Origin: an uncultured bacterium
GTDB lineage: Bacteria; Cyanobacteriota; Vampirovibrionia; Gastranaerophilales; Gastranaerophilaceae
Assembly (NCBI GenBank): GCA_902777605.1
Contig: CACYUI010000017.1
Span: forward strand, 1-64,000
Length of the DNA: 64,000 bases
Direction: 5' to 3'
Below, piece after piece: positions 50,177-59,412 of the stretch. Under the pieces are notes generated by a model. The model made no database searches, was not told the DNA's origin, and saw only the letters and a program-made list of their open reading frames with translations. Each line of letters opens with the position of its first letter. The first letter of the stretch is position 1. A program made the translations under genes and the position numbers.

Positions 50177-50794
50177 ATGTCTAATTATTTGACAAAGGAA
50201 GAGATTAAACAATGGAGAAGTTCATTGGAGAAAATAACACTAGAAGAGTTTGCAGCAAGATTAGGGAAAGAAGTTGAAGAAAGTAAACCAACCAATGATG
50301 TTGTTGATATAGTAATGTCAAAAGGAACATCTTCTAATACAGGTAGTATAAGCGATGGTTTTTCAAATATCGCACAAAGAGCATTTGAACGCGAACGCCA
50401 AATCTCTCACACACCTTTCTCAATTACAAAAAAAGATATCAGCATGAATGCTAAAACAACAAATGATGAATCAAAGAACAGTATAAATAAAAAAATAGAA
50501 CAATTGCTTCCATCTAATAAACAGTCTAAAAGTATATCAAGTGAAGCAAAAGAAGCTATCTCTAAAAAAAGTGATACACAAATTGTACTGAAAAAAGCAC
50601 TAACAGATAGAGAACAGTTGGTTTTTGAATACTTGTTGAATAATATCGGAAAAACCGTTTTTGCAAAAGACTTAGCTCAATTATTGGATTTGCCAAGAGA
50701 TTATGTTTACAAATACATAAAAAACTTGAGAGCTAAAATTGATGGTGATAAGTTAAAAAATGTACCATCAGGCGGTTTTGTTTTAAATGAATAA
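50177..50794 (+). CDS. Protein with a C-terminal winged helix-turn-helix
   Basis: 205 residues. The N-terminal ~50 residues are helical; a Ser/Lys/Asn-rich disordered linker follows; residues ~135-205 look like an OmpR-type winged helix (LTDREQLVFEYLLNNIGKTV, LAQLLDLPRDYVYKYIKNLR, GGFVLNE). No receiver domain is present, so it is not a standard response regulator. AGGAG precedes the ATG. It is followed after 3 nt by a DUF262-like gene, so the two are likely one unit. Confidence 0.75.
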   Translation: MSNYLTKEEIKQWRSSLEKITLEEFAARLGKEVEESKPTNDVVDIVMSKGTSSNTGSISDGFSNIAQRAFERERQISHTPFSITKKDISMNAKTTNDESKNSINKKIEQLLPSNKQSKSISSEAKEAISKKSDTQIVLKKALTDREQLVFEYLLNNIGKTVFAKDLAQLLDLPRDYVYKYIKNLRAKIDGDKLKNVPSGGFVLNE

Positions 50795-50797
50795 TAT

Positions 50798-51892
50798 ATG
50801 AGAGTTGTTAATTTATTAAAGTTTTTAAATAGTGTCCATGGCTTGCACGCTTTGAGTTTTGCAAAGTGTAACAAAGAATTGGTAAACTTTTTGGATTTGC
50901 TGACTGAAGATGAGCAATTTACACGAACAATTGATATGGGGATTATTTATATAAGTCAAAAGTCCGATGATCAATATACTATCGTAGATGGACTTGGGCG
51001 TATTGTATCATTATCTCTGCTTTTGCATGCAGTTTGTGAATGCTACAAAAAAACAACTCAAAAAAACGAAAAAGCAATTAAAACAATTCGCTCAAAGTAT
51101 TTATACAGCGGAAAAAATTTAAAACTAAGACTTAATGAAGATGAATCAGAAATTTACGCCAAAATACTTAGCGGAGAAAGATTGTCAGGTCAAGAAAAAT
51201 CAAAACCTATATTTGTACTTTTACATAATTTTTGGTTACAAATCAAGGAAGAAAAACTTTCTGCAGCAAAGATTTTTAATATGCTTGACAAAATACAAGT
51301 TACACTTGTTGAAACAGATGATGTTTCTCCAAGAAACTTGTATTACAAAATAAATAAAGAAAAAAGAAAAATAAATCAGATTGCATTAATTGATGATTTT
51401 TTGAAAGAAAATGGTTTATCAAAAGAGTGGGAAGATATTAAAAACAATTATTTTGTCGAAAAAGAGGATGCTTTACTGTTTTTAAAAGATTTCTTTATTA
51501 CAAAGTTTAATTACAAGACTTTTGACAAAGAAAGACTGTACGAAAGCTTTGTTAATTATTTTGAAACAATGATGCAATATATGTCAGAAGACTCTCTTAT
51601 CAAGCATCTCAAACGCTCTGCAAAATTGTATTATGATATTTTGAATATCAATTTTGAAAACGACAATATAAGACAAGTATTTATAAATATAAAAAAACAT
51701 GGTGGCGAAGACACATATGCTTATATTTTAAATATTTATGAGGATTATTCGGAAAATAATATCTCAGAATCTATATTCTTAGAAATATTAAATACTATTG
51801 ATGAATACCTTAAAAACCGTCAAAATAGCGGTAAAAACATTGACTTCAACGAACTAATACAATATCTCAATGCTTTTATTACTTGCAAATAA
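50798..51892 (+). CDS. DUF262/ParB-like protein, divergent
   Basis: 364 residues. IVDGLGRIVSLSLLLHAV (about 65-82) corresponds to the IVDGQQR-x-x-T motif of DUF262 (GmrS-like ParB/Srx fold) but lacks the Gln pair. Later RNLYYKINKEKRKINQIALI matches the DUF262 interaction motif in order. There is no C-terminal HNH (DUF1524) nuclease, so this is a single-domain, possibly non-catalytic relative of GmrSD-type restriction or of a regulatory ParB-like NTPase. It is coupled to the winged-helix gene upstream. Family call is moderate; role unknown. Confidence 0.65.
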   Translation: MRVVNLLKFLNSVHGLHALSFAKCNKELVNFLDLLTEDEQFTRTIDMGIIYISQKSDDQYTIVDGLGRIVSLSLLLHAVCECYKKTTQKNEKAIKTIRSKYLYSGKNLKLRLNEDESEIYAKILSGERLSGQEKSKPIFVLLHNFWLQIKEEKLSAAKIFNMLDKIQVTLVETDDVSPRNLYYKINKEKRKINQIALIDDFLKENGLSKEWEDIKNNYFVEKEDALLFLKDFFITKFNYKTFDKERLYESFVNYFETMMQYMSEDSLIKHLKRSAKLYYDILNINFENDNIRQVFINIKKHGGEDTYAYILNIYEDYSENNISESIFLEILNTIDEYLKNRQNSGKNIDFNELIQYLNAFITCK

Positions 51893-51982
51893 ATTTTGGA
51901 AAATATATTAACAATAAAAAATCAGCCTGATATATACTGTCTTTGTAGGGATTAAGAATAATATAATATTGGAGGCGCTATT

Positions 51983-52249
51983 ATGGATACGAACCGTAAA
52001 AGTGATTTATTATCGTACCAAAATAAAACATTCGATGAATTATATATTATAAACACACTAATACAAATGACAAAGTCTTCTTGTTCAGAGAAAGAATTTA
52101 AAGGTGTTTATTATGGAACAACAAAAGATAAGCATAATTTAAGCATAGAAAGAAATGAATACATAACAATGCTTACGCTTGCCGAAGACAGACTTTCGCG
52201 CCTAATGCAGCTATGTACTTCTGTAGAAAATATGATATCGTCATTATAA
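51983..52249 (+). CDS. Small unknown protein
   Basis: 88 residues, mainly helical, with no membrane segment and no family recognised. GGAGG lies 8 nt before the ATG. It overlaps the end of the convergent nupC-type gene by 6 nt. Confidence 0.65.
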   Translation: MDTNRKSDLLSYQNKTFDELYIINTLIQMTKSSCSEKEFKGVYYGTTKDKHNLSIERNEYITMLTLAEDRLSRLMQLCTSVENMISSL

Positions 52250-53512
52250 TAAAACCCCAACAATAGCCGCAGATAAGTAGCAGCTGAGAGTACCGCAAAT
52301 CAATGCTCTTATACCTAACCTTGCAAGATTTTTTCTTTGGTTTGGAGCAAGCTCTCCTATACCACCTATTTGAATTGCTATTGAACCGAAATTTCCGAAA
52401 CTGCAGAGTGCAAATGAAGCTATCATAAAGCTTTTGGGTGATAAAGTCGATGCTATATGAGAAAGATTTACATATGCAACCATTTCGTTCAGTACAATTT
52501 TAGTACCCATTAATGAGCCTACGATTGATGCATCTTTAAATGGAACACCTAAAATAAGAGCAAACCACATAAATATTTTCCCTAAAATAAATGAGAGTGA
52601 TAAGTGGTTTAGAAATGCCAAATGAGAACACCCCGGAATATATTTAAACATAAAACATCCGGCGAGCCCAAGAGTCCAGTCTACAAAAGCCACAAGCGCA
52701 ACAAGAGCCAAAATCATTGCAGTAACATTAATTGCAACTTTCATACCCTCGCCTGCGCCATTAGATATGGCATCAATTACATTTATAAAGGTTTTCTTTC
52801 TTGATATCTTTATATTATCTCTTGTTTCGGGTTCACCTGTTTCAGGATAAACAATTTTTGCAAGAATCATTGCTCCAGGGACTGCCATTACTGACGATGC
52901 TAATATATAATGAGCAGGGATTCCCATTCCTATGTAAATTGGCATTATTGCTCCGGAAATACAAGCCATGCTGCCGGCCATAGAAGCTAAGAGTTCAGAA
53001 CGAGTAAGTTTTTCCAAATATGGCTTAATCATAATCTGAGCTACTATTTGACCTACAAAAGCGCTTGCTACATTTGATAATGCTTCCGCACCCGAAACCT
53101 TCATTATCTTATTCATTGCCTTACCTAGAGTTGCTACGACTCTCTGCATTATTCCGTAATAGTAAAGGATGTTTACAAGCACCATCATGAAAATTGTCGA
53201 AGATATTAATTGCAAAGCGAATATACTGCTATTTTTTTCAAATAGCTCTGATAATCTGGCATTCTGTAACAGTGGTCCAAAAACGAAAATACCGCCTTCA
53301 TACGCAAAGTCTAATATCTTACGAATAAATTCACCAATCAAAAGAAAGATTTTTTCACCAAGAGGGACTTTAAAAATAAAAACTGCTAATAATATTTGAA
53401 GCAAGAAACCGACTACTACAGTCCTATAGTTAATGGCTTTTTTGTTATTTGATAATGCAAACGCTATCAAGAATATGACCGCAATGCCTACAAGCCCGAT
53501 AAATCTTTCCAT
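52244..53512 (-). CDS. Concentrative nucleoside transporter, NupC family
   Basis: 422 residues with about ten membrane segments. GLQ/GIVA-type N-terminal, central SGAEALSNVASAFVGQ, and GNFGSIAIQIGGIGELAPNQR near the C-terminus match the CNT family, which imports nucleosides with Na+ or H+. The MTKS-x-L-x-A/MAGSMACISG region is also seen. It follows the L-lactate dehydrogenase gene on the same strand after a 44-nt gap. Confidence 0.92.
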   Translation of the reverse strand: MERFIGLVGIAVIFLIAFALSNNKKAINYRTVVVGFLLQILLAVFIFKVPLGEKIFLLIGEFIRKILDFAYEGGIFVFGPLLQNARLSELFEKNSSIFALQLISSTIFMMVLVNILYYYGIMQRVVATLGKAMNKIMKVSGAEALSNVASAFVGQIVAQIMIKPYLEKLTRSELLASMAGSMACISGAIMPIYIGMGIPAHYILASSVMAVPGAMILAKIVYPETGEPETRDNIKISRKKTFINVIDAISNGAGEGMKVAINVTAMILALVALVAFVDWTLGLAGCFMFKYIPGCSHLAFLNHLSLSFILGKIFMWFALILGVPFKDASIVGSLMGTKIVLNEMVAYVNLSHIASTLSPKSFMIASFALCSFGNFGSIAIQIGGIGELAPNQRKNLARLGIRALICGTLSCYLSAAIVGVLL

Positions 53513-53556
53513 CTAAACTCCTTTAAAATTACTTAGTAATTATACCAAAAAATATA

Positions 53557-54513
53557 TTAATTTTCAGCTAATATATTTTTAAGTGTTTCTGCAGAATTTT
53601 TAAGTTGTTTTATTTCTTCTTCGTTTAATGAAATAGGAACAATTTTTTCTACACCATCTTTTCCAAGAATAGCCGGTACACTCAATGCAATTTCATTTAT
53701 ACCGTATTCGCCATTTATCATTGAAGATATAGGAAGAATAGACTTTTCGTCTCTTATTATAGCTTCGCAAATTCTTTTCACAGACATTGCAATTCCGTAG
53801 TAAGTAGCTTTTTTTCTCGCAATAATTTGATACGCACTGGTTTTAACATCATCAGCAATTTTATCTCGTGAATCTTTATGGTTACAATATCCTCGCATTT
53901 CACAGAATTTATCTAACTGTATTCCTGATACATTTGCGCTGCTCCAAGCTGCAATTTCACTATCTCCGTGTTCACCGATTATAAAGGCATGGACGCTTCT
54001 TGGATCTACATTCAAATGCTCCCCAAGTTCATACTTCAATCTTGCAGTATCAAGCACAGTTCCCGAACCTAAAATTCTATTAGGAGGCAAATCACTGAGT
54101 TTAATTGTTATTGTTGTAAGTATATCTACAGGATTAGCGACAACCAGTATAATACCTTTAAATTGTCTTTTATTAATTTCCGGAATTATTGACTTGAAAA
54201 TTGATATATTCTTCTTTACTAAATCTAATCGAGTTTCACCATCCTTTTGGTTTGCTCCTGCCGTAATTATTACTAAAGAAGCATCTTTTATATCGTCATA
54301 ATCTCCTGCGTAAATTTTCATTGGTTTTGCAAAAGGTATACCATGGCTAATATCAAGAGCTTCACCCTCTGCTCGGCTTTTATCTGCATCTATCATAATC
54401 ATTTCAGAAAACAATCCGCTCTGCATCAGGCTAAATGCAGATGCTGAGCCAACAAAACCGCATCCTATAATTACAACTTTTCTATAATTTATGCATGTTT
54501 CACAATTATTCAT
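53557..54513 (-). CDS. ldh: L-lactate dehydrogenase
   Basis: 318 residues: Rossmann motif GCGFVGSASAF, substrate-binding Arg in GETRLDLV, NPVDILT, and catalytic IGEHGDSE. It reduces pyruvate to L-lactate with NADH, regenerating NAD+ in fermentation. Start ATG at 54513, 6 nt after GGAG; a TTG six bases upstream is unlikely. Malate dehydrogenase is excluded by the Gln/Asp pattern (GANQKDGETRLD), though only assay would prove it. Divergent from the VWA gene. Confidence 0.93.
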   Translation of the reverse strand: MNNCETCINYRKVVIIGCGFVGSASAFSLMQSGLFSEMIMIDADKSRAEGEALDISHGIPFAKPMKIYAGDYDDIKDASLVIITAGANQKDGETRLDLVKKNISIFKSIIPEINKRQFKGIILVVANPVDILTTITIKLSDLPPNRILGSGTVLDTARLKYELGEHLNVDPRSVHAFIIGEHGDSEIAAWSSANVSGIQLDKFCEMRGYCNHKDSRDKIADDVKTSAYQIIARKKATYYGIAMSVKRICEAIIRDEKSILPISSMINGEYGINEIALSVPAILGKDGVEKIVPISLNEEEIKQLKNSAETLKNILAEN

Positions 54514-54579
54514 TATCAACTCCTATTTTTACATATTTTAACATCAAATGTGGTAAAATAATATTGAAGGAGTGGAGTT

Positions 54580-55488
54580 ATGAAGAAAAAATTATTACCT
54601 ATATTGGCAATTCTTGGACTAACAACAGGCATGGTTTTTGCCGCAAAGTATACTATTAATACAAGCGGGACTGTAAAAAATCAACAGGGGCAAACAATAA
54701 CTTCACCTGCAAATACGGTAAATCAAAATTATTATAACAATTATTATGCTCAAAACTATGTAAACAATAATGTTGTTAACTCATCTAATGTAGGAACAAT
54801 AGAAATTGTCATGGATTTTTCAGGCAGTATGTCAAATTGGATAGTTGCAGCAAAACGCTCAATGGCATCTATCGTTGCACAAATCCCTTCAGATGTAAAA
54901 GTAGGATTCAGAGTATTCGGGCATGACAGTAATGGAACAAATCCTACAAGTATTCACACACTTCAAGATGTAAAAAAAATAGTTAAAAAAGGAAATAAAT
55001 TTACTGTTGTAACAGAAAGAGGTCCTATAGGAACTACATCAGGTGCATGCAGTGCAACAAGACAGGTTGCAGCTATTACGGCAGCAAACGCAGCTTCAAT
55101 TCTTAACGGAATGAATTCCGTTGATATAGGTGGAGCAACTCCTCTTGTTTATGCTTTGGATAGAGCAATTTATCAAGATTTTGCGCAATTTGATCAAACT
55201 TCACCTAAAAAAGTTATACTTATAACTGACGGAGGAGAAAATTGTGGCGGAGATCCTTGTTTGTTTGCAAGAAATCTCATGAAAAAACGCTCGGATGTTC
55301 ATATTGATGTGGTATTAGCTTCATCATATTCCCGCTCACTTACTTGTTTGGCATCAACTACCGGCGGGCATTTCTACCCTGTAGATAATCTTTCGGATTT
55401 TTCTAAAACACTAACTCGATCAATACAACAGGAACCTGCTACACAGCAAGAAATAAAGAAACAAAATTATGAATTCTTAAGTGAATAA
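54580..55488 (+). CDS. Secreted von Willebrand factor A domain protein
   Basis: 302 residues. Signal peptide at 1-21 (ending VFA-A). After a Tyr/Asn-rich stretch (about 48-70), the VWA domain begins at IEIVMDFSGSMS; the metal site DxSxS is at Asp79, Ser81, Ser83, with the Thr in GGATPL and the Asp in LITDGGEN. It probably binds a protein or matrix partner outside the cell. GGAGTGGAG precedes the ATG; TAAAAT at about 54556 is a likely -10 box. Monocistronic. Confidence 0.9.
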   Translation: MKKKLLPILAILGLTTGMVFAAKYTINTSGTVKNQQGQTITSPANTVNQNYYNNYYAQNYVNNNVVNSSNVGTIEIVMDFSGSMSNWIVAAKRSMASIVAQIPSDVKVGFRVFGHDSNGTNPTSIHTLQDVKKIVKKGNKFTVVTERGPIGTTSGACSATRQVAAITAANAASILNGMNSVDIGGATPLVYALDRAIYQDFAQFDQTSPKKVILITDGGENCGGDPCLFARNLMKKRSDVHIDVVLASSYSRSLTCLASTTGGHFYPVDNLSDFSKTLTRSIQQEPATQQEIKKQNYEFLSE

Positions 55489-55630
55489 ATATTTAAATTG
55501 TGTGAATGCAAAAAAATCACAATATAATAGGCTTGCAATGTTTATTTGTTGTAAATATAATACCATTGTTAGTTGAGTGCATTTACTCAGAAATTTAAGA
55601 CAAATACTAGACGAAATTGAGGAGATTTTT

Positions 55631-56206
55631 ATGCGTATTAACGCTATAAATGGTGTTTGCTGTGCCAAAAAGCAAAATAAGCCAAGCTTTAAAAAATTAA
55701 TAAAAGACAATTCTGCTTTAAATATTATAAATAACATGTCAGAAAATGACAAAATTGAATTTAAACAAATAGAAAAACGACTTTCAAAAACAACACATTG
55801 GGATTTAAAAATATTAAGCATTGGAAATCAATTTAAAGAGTTTTCTTACCAATTTATTGACAAAATGAATAAACATGGCATTATTACAGGAGGAATTCAT
55901 CCATATCATCAAATAGGTAAGACTATAAGTATTTATTCTATTATCTATGGTCCAGAAAATATTTCTAAAAATACAATTGAAACTCTAAGATATAAATCAA
56001 AAAAAAGAGCAGCAGATTTGTATGAAAAATATGTAGAAAATACAGAATATGCAAGTAACAGAGGATATAATATTACTCCTCTGGAAAGTCTAAAGATGAA
56101 AGAAGTTGAACTAAGTATGCTGGAAGAGGCAGTTGGTACTATTGATTCAGAAATTTTAAATACCGGATATATAACAAAAAATACAATCGGTAATGATTTA
56201 AAATAA
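55631..56206 (+). CDS. Unknown protein
   Basis: 191 residues, start ATG 55631 after GAGGAG; an upstream in-frame start at 55577 lacks such a site. The N-terminus (MRINAINGVCCAKKQNKPSF) is short and polar, followed by helical segments and a central part with mixed strands; no signal peptide or membrane helix. No family recognised. It is followed by about 1.1 kb of repeat-rich non-coding sequence. Confidence 0.68.
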   Translation: MRINAINGVCCAKKQNKPSFKKLIKDNSALNIINNMSENDKIEFKQIEKRLSKTTHWDLKILSIGNQFKEFSYQFIDKMNKHGIITGGIHPYHQIGKTISIYSIIYGPENISKNTIETLRYKSKKRAADLYEKYVENTEYASNRGYNITPLESLKMKEVELSMLEEAVGTIDSEILNTGYITKNTIGNDLK

Positions 56207-56330
56207 ACCAAAAGAAAACAAATCAAAAATGTAGTCTTACTTCACAGACCTTGTTGAAGCTAATAGTTTAGCAAGTAGATAATGTCTACAATGTCAAGTT
56301 TTTCTTTTTTGGGGAAAAATGTATATTTTA

Positions 56331-56733
56331 AGTAGGTAGGGTGCGTCGTTTTGACGCACCGAAATATTATTGGTTCGGTTAAAACCAAACCCTGCATTCT
56401 GCTCTTAAAACGAAAAAGCAGCTGTAGGGTAGACTTTAGTCTACCGATTATCAAAAGTAAACCTTACATTGAGTGCATATTGAGATCAAAGGTTTTGTTA
56501 CTAAAATCGGACATATCGGACATTTTAACTCAGCCGACTTCCAATCATAATGTCACCCTGAATTTATTTCAGTAGGTAGGGTGCGTCGTTTTGACGCACC
56601 GAAATATTATTGGTTCGGTTAAAACCAAACCCTACATTCTGCTCTTAAAACGAAAAAGCAGCTGTAGGGTAGACTTTAGTCTACCGATTATCAAAAGTAA
56701 ACCTTACATTGAGTGCATATTGAGATCAAAGGT
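56331..56733. repeat. Tandem 163-bp repeat, each copy with three GTAG-type hairpins
   Basis: Copies at 56331-56493 and 56571-56733 (offset 240) differ at one base in the core. Each has: GTAGG plus GGGTGCGTC / GACGCACC; an inverse GTAGGG-TTTGGTT / AACCGAACC; and GTAGG plus GGTAGACT-TT-AGTCTACC. Orientations alternate +, -, +. The similarity extends, weaker, into the following ~35 bp. Confidence 0.85.
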
Positions 56734-56883
56734 ACATTTTTGTTACCAAAATCGGACATTTCGGACTTTTATACTCAACCAATTTCTGACCATATTTTGT
56801 CATTCCGAACTTGTTTCGGAATCTTACTAATTTGGCGTGTTTACTAGATTCCGACAAGACCCTGAAATAAATTCAGGGTGACA
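56551..56883. repeat. Dispersed TCATTCCGAA/TCACCCTGAA-type repeats
   Basis: TGTCACCCTGAATTTATTTC at 56551-56570 (cut by the following hairpin block), GTCATTCCGAACTTGTTTCG at 56799-56818 (hairpin), and its relative GACCCTGAAATAAATTCAGG at 56858-56877 inverted. The rest of 56207-57351 has no gene that I can see. Confidence 0.6.
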
Positions 56884-56920
56884 GCACGCTTATTTTCTTC
56901 CGACCAAAAGTCCTGAAAAA

Positions 56921-57336
56921 GGGAGCCGCGCGCTCCGTGAAACCGAAGTTTGAAAAACAAGGTTGAACGGGTTGTGAAACAACTGCGCTCGGCGAATAAC
57001 TCGCAATTAAGCACCTGTGCAATCAAAGATTGCTTCGTGAATAAAATTCACAACGGTGCAATCGTAGTGTTGTCCTGCTCGTCTTTGCCTGCGCAAAGCC
57101 GACACCGACAACACCGGCAAACGCAACAACCTAGCAAGGGAGAGATTCGTTTTTCTCTTCACTTCCGAGTTGGTATAGTTACTACAAGCCCCATCGTTTA
57201 CCCCCACTCGACCTCGCGGACAGTGCCGACTGAGAAAGACTGATTGTCTTTCGAAGGAGAGGGAGCCACGCGCTCCGTAAAACCGAAGTTTGAAAAACAA
57301 GGTTGAACGGGTTGTGAAACAACTGCGCTCGGCGAT
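56921..57336. repeat. 76-bp direct repeat with tRNA-derived pieces
   Basis: 56921-56996 and 57261-57336 (offset 340) are nearly identical. The first copy contains GAGCCGCGCGCTC, identical to 13 nt of the nearby tRNA-Met (57391-57403). Between them, 57131-57149 repeats the tRNA 3' end and T arm exactly, followed by foreign sequence, and then TCGACCTCGCGG at 57208-57219 repeats the adjoining tRNA part. These are broken tRNA remnants. Confidence 0.7.
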
Positions 57337-57351
57337 TACCCGCAAAAAAAC

Positions 57352-57425
57352 TAGCAAGGGAGAGATTCGAACTCTCGACCTCGCGGGTATGAGCCGCGCG
57401 CTCTCACCAACTGAGCTACCTTGCC
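57352..57425 (-). tRNA. tRNA-Met (anticodon CAU)
   Basis: 74 nt fold as a cloverleaf: acceptor GGCAAGG / CCTTGCT, D stem GCTC/GAGC, anticodon stem CGCGG/CCGCG with loop CTCATAC, T stem GAGAG/CTCTC with loop TTCGAAT, discriminator A; CCA is not encoded. The 1-72 pair is G-U. CAU could also be initiator or the Ile2 type; C1-A72 typical of initiator is absent, so elongator Met is the best call. Confidence 0.88.
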
Positions 57426-57607
57426 ATAAGTCTATATTATTCAATTGTTTTTGGCTCAGTTACCATGTTGGCAACTGTCCGTAACTTATCTTCCCACAAA
57501 CATTTTTAAATATCAAGAGCAGAAAGCAAAATTTATATTTGTATCCAAATCAAATTAGCTTATAAAATAAGAGAGGGTAAAATTACCCCCTCTAGTGAAA
57601 AAATGGA

Positions 57608-57946
57608 TTAATCATCTTGTTCGGGTTTTAAATCTCTTGGACCGTCAAAAGGAGCTTTTTTGTGCTCACCCTGTTTTTTTTCAAATTTTCCTTCTTCGCC
57701 TTTAAAATGATGTTTGTGCATACATCCGCAAGGACACGGTGCTACTATAGGAGCAGGTCCTCCAAATCCTTGGTGGTGCATCATTTGTGGTTTATGCAGT
57801 GCTGCAAACAAGCTTAGCGCACAATAAAAACCTACAAAAGTACCCAAAGCTATAACTAAAAATCTTCTAAAAAATTCACTTTGGCAAATACATTTGTGTT
57901 CCGATTTGTTTTCAATTTCGTTAGTTACTTTAATTTCATCTGACAT
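57608..57946 (-). CDS. Small membrane protein with a Cys/His-rich metal-binding-like tail
   Basis: 112 residues: N-terminal charged part with CIC, one membrane helix (about 28-50), then MMHHQGFGG and CPCGCMHKHH, followed by a Lys/Glu-rich end. The Cys/His cluster suggests binding of a metal such as copper or zinc. GGAG precedes the ATG. It lies upstream, on the same strand, of no other gene but just after (85 nt) the ccdA-type/thioredoxin pair, so they may cooperate in thiol or metal chemistry. No family recognised. Confidence 0.68.
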   Translation of the reverse strand: MSDEIKVTNEIENKSEHKCICQSEFFRRFLVIALGTFVGFYCALSLFAALHKPQMMHHQGFGGPAPIVAPCPCGCMHKHHFKGEEGKFEKKQGEHKKAPFDGPRDLKPEQDD

Positions 57947-58031
57947 AATTTACTCTCCTATTTGGTTAATATTTTTACCTACATTTTGTAAACGAGAACT
58001 AAAATATTTTGTTCATTATTAAAAAAAGATT

Positions 58032-58742
58032 CTATAAAAGCGGAGAAAAAACCTTATAAAATAAATATATAGACACAAGAATAATAAGCCATCCGCTTAT
58101 TTTCATTAAACCATCAGTAAAGCCCGAAAACTTTTTGATATTTTTAAGTGTTGATGTAAACAAACCTGCAATTATAAGTATTACACCTTGACCAATCGCA
58201 AACAGAAATAACATAATTATTGCCGCCCAAAGGTTTTTACCCATAGCTGCAAAGACCATAATTCCGGCTAGAATTGGAGTTGAACAAGGAGTTCCTGCAA
58301 GTGCAAATGCAACACCTAAAAGCAGCGGATAAATAACAAGCGAATTTGTATTGGTCTTTGGCATAGATTTTATTATTACAGGAATTTCAAAGTCTAATAT
58401 TCCAGAAATTTTAAGCCCTATAACCAAAAGTAGTGATGCCATAACGAGTGTAAAGTAGCCTCCGAAAGCCGAGGCAAATACACTACCCGTAATTGCACAT
58501 ATAATACCAATAATGGTAAATACTATTGCTGTTCCGAGAATAAAAAAGCTTAGCTGAACAAATGTTCTGTATGGTGTTTCCTTAGAGCATCCGCCAACAT
58601 ACCCAATCATCAACGGAAGCATAGCAAGAGAACAAGGCGAGATTGAAGCAATCACACCACCTGCAAACGCGGTTACAAACATCAAAAGCCAAGTCATATA
58701 GCCGATATTTCCTGAAGTAAATATTTCTGCTAAATTAGTCAT
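58032..58742 (-). CDS. CcdA/DsbD-type transmembrane thiol transporter
   Basis: 236 residues with six membrane helices. The conserved Cys pair lies in SPCSLAMLPL (helix 1) and GTPCSTPILAG (helix 4), as in CcdA, which carries reducing equivalents from cytoplasmic thioredoxin across the membrane. Its partner is the thioredoxin-like protein overlapping by 8 nt upstream. The target of the reducing power (cytochrome c or another thiol protein) is unknown; no cytochrome c biogenesis genes are here. Confidence 0.9.
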   Translation of the reverse strand: MTNLAEIFTSGNIGYMTWLLMFVTAFAGGVIASISPCSLAMLPLMIGYVGGCSKETPYRTFVQLSFFILGTAIVFTIIGIICAITGSVFASAFGGYFTLVMASLLLVIGLKISGILDFEIPVIIKSMPKTNTNSLVIYPLLLGVAFALAGTPCSTPILAGIMVFAAMGKNLWAAIIMLFLFAIGQGVILIIAGLFTSTLKNIKKFSGFTDGLMKISGWLIILVSIYLFYKVFSPLL

Positions 58743-59127
58743 TGATTAACTCTCTTAAATAATTATCCAATATTTTTGGCTGCATAGAACCTTCAATTCG
58801 TCTTAGCATTCTTCCGTCCTGATTTCTGAAAACCGTAGTCGGAACTAAAGTTACATTATATTCTTTTATAAGTTCTCTAACTTTTTTATCTCTGCTTGTA
58901 ACATCAATTTTTGTAAGCTTTACATCCTTGCTATATTTTGGAAAAACTTCATCAAAAACTTTTTCAAGCTCTTGACACTCATAACACATCGGTGAGGCAA
59001 ACTTAATTACGCAATCTCCTTCAGCAGCGATTGACGGCAATGAGCCCAAATCGTTTCTTGTTAATCCCCAATAAACAGCTATCGGCACAATAAAAATCAA
59101 TGCAATAAAAATAAAACTTTTATTCAT
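58735..59127 (-). CDS. Membrane-anchored thioredoxin-like protein
   Basis: 130 residues: N-terminal anchor (about 4-22), then a thioredoxin fold with CYEC (Cys-x-x-Cys) after FASPM and the cis-Pro region NVTLVPTTVF. It would receive electrons from the CcdA-type protein and reduce disulfides outside the cytoplasm. It overlaps that gene by 8 nt. The gap upstream (to 59833) is non-coding. Confidence 0.88.
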   Translation of the reverse strand: MNKSFIFIALIFIVPIAVYWGLTRNDLGSLPSIAAEGDCVIKFASPMCYECQELEKVFDEVFPKYSKDVKLTKIDVTSRDKKVRELIKEYNVTLVPTTVFRNQDGRMLRRIEGSMQPKILDNYLRELIND

Positions 59128-59412
59128 TCTAAACCCCTTTCTCTAAGTTTACCACAGAATAAAATAAGCAAAAGTTTTAATAAATGAGTTGATTGGGGAA
59201 TTTTTGATTTTTATTATTTTAAACTTTTTGTCAGATTATAAACAATTTCCAGCTTTTTTGTATAGTTAGAAATAAGCGCCAATAATTTGTTTTAATATAA
59301 AATATATTCAACCAAAAACCAAAGCTTAAAATCAATCGTCTTTCTGAAGCGGGGATAATATATTTGCCGCTGAAGAATCAACAAAACATTTTGTTATTAA
59401 AACAGTTATGGC

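Noticed and set aside
56351-56830. Two open frames of 74 and 79 codons with the same protein sequence
   Set aside because: They are translations of the tandem 163-bp hairpin repeat, identical because the DNA is duplicated; no start signal.
57007-57444. Open reading frame of 145 codons on the minus strand
   Set aside because: It begins by translating the tRNA-Met gene (the WQGSSVGESA-type artefact) and continues through repeat sequence; no ribosome binding site.
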